A stretch of 64,000 nucleotides of DNA from Actinomadura sp. DC4 (GTDB lineage: Bacteria > Actinomycetota > Actinomycetes > Streptosporangiales > Streptosporangiaceae): assembly GCF_030406325.1 (NCBI RefSeq), contig NZ_JAUEQY010000023.1:1-64000 (forward strand). The letters run 5' to 3'. The notes beneath the pieces were generated by a model that saw only the letters and a list, made by a program, of their open reading frames with translations, was not told where the DNA came from and ran no database searches. Position numbers and translations under genes: made by a program. This document shows positions 12,001 through 21,000 of this stretch, piece by piece. Each line of letters opens with the position of its first letter. Positions within the stretch are counted from its first letter, which is position 1.

Positions 12001-15000
12001 CGGGACCACGGACGACGAGAACCTGACGCACCTCGCCTTCCGGCGGCTGTGGGAGCGGAGCGAGTCCGACACTCCCCCCACACCGGCGGACGAGGCGGTA
12101 CGGCTCCTGGCGATGAGTCCCCTCGACCGGGCGAAGGCCCTGGTGGAGGAGATGTCCCTGGAGTTCCGGCTGTCGGTGCTGGGCTCGATGTCGCCGGCGC
12201 AGCGCGCCGCCCTGGCCACGGACCGGGAGTTCGTGCGTCACCTGCGCGTCCTGCTGCGGAGCCCGCTCGACTTCGGGGAGATCGCGGCCCAGCTGATGAT
12301 CCGTGTGCCGGCCGGGGTACGGCAGCCCGTCCAGGCGGGCCACACACTCTGGGAGCTTCTCACCACCGTGCTCGGCGATCCGGCGGTGACGGAGCGTCTT
12401 CTCACGCGCGGGTACGAGGTGTCCGTCATCCCGAGGGAGGACGGTCTCACGTCGTCCGCGATCGCCGAGGGGAGCGCCGCCGTCGCGGAGGAGCATCTCC
12501 TCGGCGGAGGCATCTCGGCGGGGGGCCACGAGCCGGAGCCGGACGGTCATCCGATGGTGACGTCCCTGCTCGCGCGGGCGGTCTATCGCGATGGGCTGAG
12601 TGAGGGGGACCGAAGGTCCATCGGCGAGGCGTTCGCGTCCGCGCACGCCGAGGAGCGGGCGGGCGGGCCCGTGCCGTGGCCGGGCGGCCCGTTGCGCGAT
12701 CCCGAGCGGCCGGGCCAGGTCAACTCCTCGGCGCGGGACGCGGAGGGGTTCTTCGCGGAGCTTGCGGCGACGTGGCTGGGGATGAACGACCGGCCCGACC
12801 CGTACACGGGACTGCCGCACAACAACGGCGCGGCCTGGGTTCGCACGCACGTACCGCGCCTGGTCCCCCTTCTCGAACGGCTGCACGCGATCGAGACGAG
12901 CCGGCCGGCGACCTCCACCGCTCAGGCGGCGCTGCTGGCGGAGATGTCGCACGAGGACCGGACGTCGGCGCTGGAGTCGATGTCCCCGGAGCAGCGCGCG
13001 AGCCTGGGTGCGAGCCCGCGCTTCAGCAATCGGCTGCGGGAGTCTCTGCCTCCATCGGAGTTCGCGGCGGTCGCGGCGCACTTGATGATCCGGATTCCCG
13101 AAGGAGTGGTGGAGCCCGTACAGGCGCGGCGCAGGCTGGCGGCGCTCCTCACGTCGATGCTTCACTCCCCGGATACGGCCGAGGGCATGCTGTCGGCCGG
13201 TTACCAGGTGTTCGTCATTCCGAGGAACGCACCCGTGACGTCCCTGGAGCCCTGGCGTGAGCACGCCGGAACCTCGGTCGCCGACTGGCCATACGATGAG
13301 GAACGGTTCGCTCGCACTCCCGGGAGGCTCGCCGTCGGGGAGGAGTACCTGCTCGGCGGGGGCAGCTCGATCGGCGGCGGACAGGCGATGACCCGGTCGG
13401 CCGGTTACTCCTCCGTCGTCGCCATGCTCGGACTGGCGGTCTACCGGGCCGGGCTCCTCGACGAGGAGGCGGTGCCCTTCCGCAGGGCCTTCGAGGCCGC
13501 GCACGACAATGAGGAGGCCGGCCGGCCCGCTCACTGGCCGGGCGGGCCGCTCGAGAATCCCGACCGTCCCGGAGAGGTGAACCTCTCAGCCGGGTCCAGC
13601 ATGGACTTCTTCTCCGAGCTCGCCCGGACCTGGCTGGGGATGAACGTCAGCCCCGACCCGTTCACGAGCCTCGCCCGCAACAACGGCGCCGACTGGGTCC
13701 TCGACCACCTGCCGCGGCTGGCCCCGCTCATGGCGGGTCTCTTCGGCGGTGATCCTCAGCTGACGCGGCTGCTCGCGATGTCCCCTGAGGACCGGGCGTC
13801 GGCGATCGAGAGCATGTCACCGGAGCAGCGCGAGAGGCTGGCCGCCGATCCGGTCGTCGACCTTCAGCTGCGTCACCTGCTTCCACCGGACGAGTACGCG
13901 GACGTCGTGGTGCGGCTGGCGCTCGTGCGAGAACCCGGGGCGAGAGTGGCCACGCCGGCGGCGTTCGCGGACTGGGAGAGCCGGCGCTGGGACGCCCCGG
14001 TGGCGCGGGTCGCGACGGAGCGCACGTTCGACGCGGGTCCCCGGTTCCTGACGGGCGGCAGTCCGGAAGAGGTCGGCCGGACGGTGCTCGTACGGGAGAA
14101 CGTCCAGCGGATCCAGGCGGCGAACGGCCAGTGGGTCCGTAACCACGTCGTGGTCCTTCCCGTACGGCCGATGCCCGGCGTCACCCCGGAGCAGGTGGCT
14201 CTTCTCGAGAACACGCTGAACGAGGCGCTCACCGACCACGTGAACCGCGGCTACCAGCTGCCGAGGTCGAAGGACCAGCTGCACGTCGAACTGAAGCTGG
14301 TCATCCAGCCCGAGCACGGGGAGGCCGTCGAGCTGCGGCCGGGCGTGACGCAGGGCGGCCCGCACGCCCGTTCCTGGGGGCTGGACGACGAACGCGGCGT
14401 CCTGACGCATGAGGTGCTGCACTATCTCGGGCTGCCGGACGAGTACCGCGACCCGCTGTCGGTGTTCCGGCGGTCCGCGAACTCCCGCGCGGTGCGGCGT
14501 GACGGCATCATGAGCGACGCGCCGTTCCACCTGTCCCAGGGGATGCCCGCCCGCTACCTGCAGATCATCGAGGACGTCGTCGACGCCACCGCCGTTCTGT
14601 ACGACCACCCGCTGGACCCGCCCGCCGCGACGTCCGGCAAGTGGGCTCCGGCGGAACCCGAGGTCGTCGGCGACCCGGAGGACGTGCCGGCGCACGCCGC
14701 GCCACCGGCGCCCTCGACGACCGTGACCAAGACGGCGACGACCACGTTCGAAACCGCCTCGGGCGGGACGCTGGGCGAGTGGCTGTCCGAAGCGACGGCG
14801 GAGGCACAGAACGACGAGCCCTCGGCCGCGGACGCACCGGAGGACCTGGGCACGGCGGTTCATCGGCTGAACAAGGCGGAGCGGGCCCACCGGACCGCTC
14901 TCGCGGAGGGGCTCTCCGGCGTGGGCTCGTCCGACCCGGCGGCCAGGCTGGAGCGGCTGAGGGAGCAGATCGCGGAGGCCGAGGACGCCGTCGCACGGAG

Positions 15001-18000
15001 CACGATGGCGGACGGCGCTCCCGAGAGACCGGAGGGTGAGTACGGCGGAGCGCCGCCGGAGCCGGAAGACGGCCACGAGGTCGCGATCCTGGACGGCGAC
15101 TACGACCCCGACACCGCCAGTCTCTTCGTGGACGGCGTGTGGCGGGACGCCGAGCGGACGGCGCGGTGGCTCGGCCGCAACACGATCTTCGAGCCGGGCG
15201 ACCAGGTGGTGCTGGCCGATCCCCGTACCGGGCTGCCCGGCCCTGGCGGCGGGTCGTCGTTCGCCGCCCTTCTCGCGACCGCCTCCCGCGGTCAGGTCAG
15301 CACGCCGCCCCCGGCGGGCCACGGGACCGACTGGATCGTGCACGACCCCGGCGCCGAGCCGGCGGAGGCCGCCGAAGAGGACACGACGGCCGGGCGGGCC
15401 GATGGCGCGGAGGCTCCCGGGACCACCGGGTCGGAGGCCGCCGGCGACGGTGAACCGGCGACGGCGAAACCGCGCGGGAAGGCCGTCCACTGGACCGACG
15501 AGAACGATGGTGAGCCGGCGGGTGAGGGCGGCGGCGGGCGGCCGGACGGCGGCTCTCCGCAGAACGCCTCGGCCCAGGACGGTTCGCGGCAGCACGACCC
15601 CGGGCAGCACGGCTCCACCCCGGCCGTACCCATGTCGGTCGAGGAGGTCCTCGAGCACACGCGTGTGGGGATGCTGGGCGACCGGCCGGTGGTGGTCGGG
15701 CTGTCGGAGACGCCGGCGATGATGCGAGGGTTCACCCCGGGCAGGATTCAGGAGCTCGGCGGCCTCGTGCCGCCGCAGACCGTGTTCCTCGTGGTCCAGA
15801 TCGAGGACGGCGAGGTACGGATCGGCGACCGGCCGGTTCCCCTGACCACGCTGGCCGCCGCGATCGCCGCGACGGCGCCGGGGTATCAGCCGTTCATCCT
15901 GGCGGACGGGTCGGCGGAGATCGCCGGGCCGCTGGCGGACGTGACCCAGGGGCCCGTCCTCATCGCTCCGCACGGTGCGCGCTTCGATCCGCAGAACGCC
16001 ACGCTGACCGCGGTGAGCGGGAGGTCGCGGTCCGTGCCGACGGGACCCCGGTTCTCCGGGCACTTCCGGCTGTACATGCCGGGAGAGCCGGAGGGCGAGG
16101 CGATCATGTCGGTGCTGACCGGCACCCCCGCGTCCGGCGACGATCTCGCTGCCACGACGTCCCAGACGCCGAAGCCCCAGATGCCGGCGCCGAAGGATGA
16201 CAAGAACGCGTCGCCTCCCGCGCCCCCGGCCGTCAACGGGATGCGGCCCACGACGGTGGACCCGGCGGCCCTGTCCATCGGCGTGCCGAGGGCCGGCCTG
16301 CCGTACATGCCGCAGCTGATCAGGTCGATCAAGGCGGCGCTGGCGGCGGAGGGCCTGACCATCAGCGAGGAGCAGAAGCTCATCCTGATCCAGCGGCTGC
16401 TCAGCAACTTCCCGTACACCCTGGGCGACAGCGGCGACGACCGGAACACGAGCGGCCTGATGGTCCCGCTGGGCGACGCCGAAATGCTCGTCACCTTCGA
16501 TCCCGACGACCCGCACACCGTGGAGAACCCGGCCGGTTCCACCACCGGTCCCTCGACCCTGCCGGCGCCGGACGGCAAGCACACCGCCGTCGACACGATC
16601 AACGCGGCGTACGCGACGGGCGCCCACGTGGAGACGCACACCGGGCAGACGGGGCAGACGAAGGGCGCGCTCGCGCTGACGTTCGGGATCGGCGCGACAC
16701 CGCACGTCCTGCAGGTGGTCAAGGTCGGCGGCTCGGTCTCCGGCGTCGCCAACCAGTCGAACCGCAGCTCCAGCCATGTCGCCGACGCCGAGACCGGTCA
16801 CGTCGAGGACAGCCGGATCGAGTCGACCCTGGTGGCCTTCCGGCCGAACATCTCCTTCAAGGTCCGTACGACGAAGAACGGACCGGCGCCGGACTGGCAG
16901 GACGTCACGCCGACCCGCGTGGCCGATCCGGGCACGGAGAGGCTGCTGCTGTGGATACCCGAGCCGTACCTCGGGGACCCGCCCGCGGACCAGGTCACGG
17001 CCACGGGCCCCGGCGTCAAGAAGGATCGGCTTCCGAAGCACTTCTACGCGTCGGGCCTGACGAACCTCCCGGTCCTGTTCGACGAGATCATCGGCACGCT
17101 CGCCTCGCAGGGGCTCAAGCTCAAGATCGGTAGCACGCCCCGGAACGAACTGCTGCAGAAGCTGTGGAACCTGAACACCCACCTGGGCACGGCGGTCAAC
17201 GACAAGCGGCGCGGTTACAAGTTCACCCTGCACGGCAAGCGGGGGAAGGAGCTCGCGACGATCCAGGTGCACAGCGAACGCCTGGGCGTGGTGCGGACCG
17301 TCGGCAAGACCAGCAACAAGGTCCACGTCGAGGACGTGAGCACCCAGATCGACGGCACCAGCGGCGGCCACACCCTCTCGCACTCGAGCACGGTGACCCC
17401 GCTGAGCGCCGAGATCGACCTGGTGCCCTCGCCGGTCAAGAACAAGGACGTGGGGGTGGGCGTCAACGCCTACGCGTCGTACACCTCGACGAAGAGCGAC
17501 ACCACCTCGGCCGGCCGTACGGGACTGTGGGTGCACGTGTCGCGCTACGCGGGATACACCGCCGGCTACAAGACGCGGTTCGCGCACTCGGCGAAGGTGA
17601 GCGTACGAGGCGGGTCCACCAAGCCGTCCAGCCGGAGGACCACGCGGAAGGTGATCGGCGAGGCACTGATCCGGGCGGCCGAGCCGGAGGCCTTCGAACA
17701 CGGCCTTCCCGTCGATCGCGACGCGCTGAAGACGCCGCCCGCGGCCGGTGTGAACACCGTGCCGTACGCGGCGGACGCCGTACGGAACACCGGGCGCAAG
17801 CCGACGGACCCGCGGACCAAGGCGGCGCCGCCGCACCTCGTCGCGGGCGAGGGCATCGGCAAAGGCCTGATCAAGGTGTCGGACCAGACCGTCGACGCGC
17901 TCCACGCCGCACTCACCACGGAGTTCAAGGGCACGGGATTCCTGCCCGAAGACGGCGCCGACCCCTTCGCCGGAGAGCACTGGTACACCCACGGCAGGAA

Positions 18001-21000
18001 GCTGAGCAGCCGGGCCGACAACCAGGACCTGCTCGACAAGCTGGTCTCCCACCAGGGCCTGAACTCCCACTACGACCTGATCCACCAGGACGGGATGACC
18101 TTCACCCTGCGGCTGCGGCGCGGCGGGGCGGGCATCGACCTCGACGTGGACTCGGCGAAGGTGACGATCGCGGCGAAGCGCCGCCCCGGCCGGCGGCCGA
18201 GGTTCCTCCGGACCGTCAACGAGTACCACCTGGTGAACCTGGCGATGGGGATGGACACCGCAGGCCAGTCGACGAGCCACTCGCGGAAGATCGCCGTCGG
18301 CGTCAAGTTCAAGGTGCTGTTCAGGTTCTTGAAGTCGGCGCTGTTCGGCGCGGAGTTCCAGCGCACCGCCGGCGCGACCGACTCGGTGAGCTACCTCAAC
18401 AACCGGCCCGAGCTGCTCGAAGCCCCCCAGGACGACCCCGAGAACCCGGCCGACGAATGGGAGCTGACCAGCGACTACGAGGTCAAGGTCGAGTACCAGC
18501 ACTCCGGGCGTACAGGAAAGATCAACAAGGGGCGCCGCGACCGGACGCTACCGCGCATCCTGAACCAGAAGGCGGTGGCGCAGGTCCTGTCGATCGGCCA
18601 CCCCGTGTCCCCGCTGCCCGCGGAGATGTCGCCGAGTGAGCTGCGGAACTCCAAGCGGCCGACGCCGTCCAGCGTGCTCGACCAGGGCGTCGTCTACCAC
18701 ACGAACACCACCGGGCTGCGGGCCGCGGCGGCCGGGATGCTGCGCGACCTGGTCGGCGCGGCGGGCGCGGCGGACCGGGACGTGAGCACGTTCGCCGGCC
18801 TCACCGAGATACGGGCGCACCTGAAGGAGATCGAGAACGGCGAGTACACCACCGACCGGCTGTTCGAGTCGGGGATCTTCCGCGACACGTTCGGCGCCCT
18901 GGACATCTCCGCGTCGCTGGGGCCGTCGACGTTCGCCGGTGCCACCACGAGCAAGTACGTGATGGGCCTCATCTACCTGAAACTCCTGGAGTTCAAGCTC
19001 AGCGACCTCAAGTCGTCCGGGTTCACGTGGGAGCAGCTCGACCTGGCGTTCGGCGGTCTGGCCGGGGACAGCGCCCACCGCGCCGGGCAGCCCGGCACCA
19101 CGGGCATCGCCGGCCTCTCCGGCGAGTGGGACTTCAGCCGCCGCTGGCAGCTGAACAACTCCCGTACGGGCGGCGGCACGGGCGGCAAGGAGCTCATCCA
19201 GCTCAACTTCAACCGGGCGTACCTCTTCACGGCCGACGCGGACTTCCTCGTCAGGGGCCGGCAGGAGAAGCGCGCGAAGTTCCTGCCCTCGGACACGAAG
19301 CGGCCCAAGCCCAAGCACGTGAAGGGCCGCCGCACGATGTACCTGCTCTCCGAGCCCGAGGCGCTCAAACAGTACGCCGACGGCGTGGTGCCCATCTCGG
19401 ACGCCCAGCTCACCGACGCCATGACCCGCTGGCGGAACGGCGAGCTCCGGCTGCCCGGCGACGTCGCCGCGGGGCTGCTCACCCGCTGGCGGACCGACCT
19501 CGCCGGCCGCCCGAAGCCCGCAGTCGACGAACTGGCCTTCGTCGACGGGCTGGGCCGCGACGTGGCACAGATCCACGACGCGGGCGGTGCGCGCGTGACG
19601 AGCGCCCAGGTGCGCCGCGACTTCGCCACGGCGTTCGGCCGGGGGCTCGCCGAGCCCCGGAACCCGGACGCGGCCCTGGCCATGCCGAACGACCTGGTCG
19701 CCTACGCGAACGGCGGGCCGGCGCTGTCCAGCAGGCGGCTGACCAAGGCCGTCACCGCGTGGCGCGCGGGTGCTCTGAGGCTGACCGGTGACGTCGCCGC
19801 GGGAGTGCTCCTGCGGTGGGCGAAGGAGGACCCCGGCGTGGCCGGGATGGACCTCGACGACCTGGTGCAGGCCCTGGCCCACCGGCACACCCAGGAGGCC
19901 TCCCCGATCCGGGACGCGGGGGTACGGAAGCGGTTCAACGAGACGTTCCAGCGAGAGCTGCCGGATCCGCCGATCGCGTTCGGAGAGGTCGAGCTCCCGG
20001 AGTACTTCACTCGGGAGGACGAGGGCGGAAACTTCCTCGGCCACAGCGGCATCGAGAAGTACTCGCACCGGAACGGCAAGTCCACGTACCAGATCGTCAA
20101 GGAGCAGATCGACAAGGTCGCGCCCGGCATGCTGACGGCCGGAGCGGAGATCTGGGACGGGAAGGGCCGGGTCATCGGCCGCTCGCAGGGCGCCGTCGAC
20201 GCCCTGCAGGGGATGTTCGCCGAGCACCGCGACCTGGCGATGCTGGAAGAACTCCTCGCCTCCGGCGGTCATTCGATCTACCTCGTCAACTCGACGGGCT
20301 GGCTGCTGTCGGACGTCGTGGAGGTCAACCTCGCCAGTGTCCTGACCTCCCAGGGGGACGTACGCGATTTCCGGCCGAACACCGGTACGGAGGTCTACAG
20401 CCACGGCTACAAGTACCAGGCCAAGTCCAGCTCCCGGGACGGCGCGCAGACCTGGACGTTCGTGAAGGTCGCCAGCGGCGGTGTCGAGAGGACCACCGCC
20501 TCCGACAACGTCAACCTCAAGGTCTCCGAGGGACACCACCGGGGGACCACCCGGTCCGAGGTCGGCGTCACCGAACAGACCATCTACGACTGGAGCGGGG
20601 CCTACCTCGTCGGCTTCGAGCATGAGCTGACCGTCTCGGTGCGGCGGCTCGACATGTCCGGTCGTCCGCTGAACAACTGGCTGCAGCACGGGTTCGACCG
20701 CTGGACGAAGCACAGCGCCACCAGCAGCGTCACCGTGCCGGGCGACCTGAACCTCCTGGTGCCGCGCTCGATCACCGAAGGCGGCGTCGTGCGGGGACCG
20801 AACCCGCTGCCCGATCTCAGGCCGCTGCCCGACCTGCCGGGCAACGCCTTCATCACCGGGGCGATGCTCGACGACGCGCTGCCGATCGGCCGTGAGCTGC
20901 TGAAGAAGATCTTCAAGCCCGATGTCGTGGACCGGCTCTTCCGTATCGACGTGCACGACGGCAAGACCCGTACCAGCCTCTCCCTGCCGATGGCGCTGTC

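Noticed and set aside
5270-13534. 2,754-codon open frame on the minus strand
   Set aside because: It is antisense to the giant gene across the repeated protease units. High GC at third positions keeps this frame open; its product is Arg/Pro/Gly/His-rich with no recognisable domain, while the plus frame has clear motifs.
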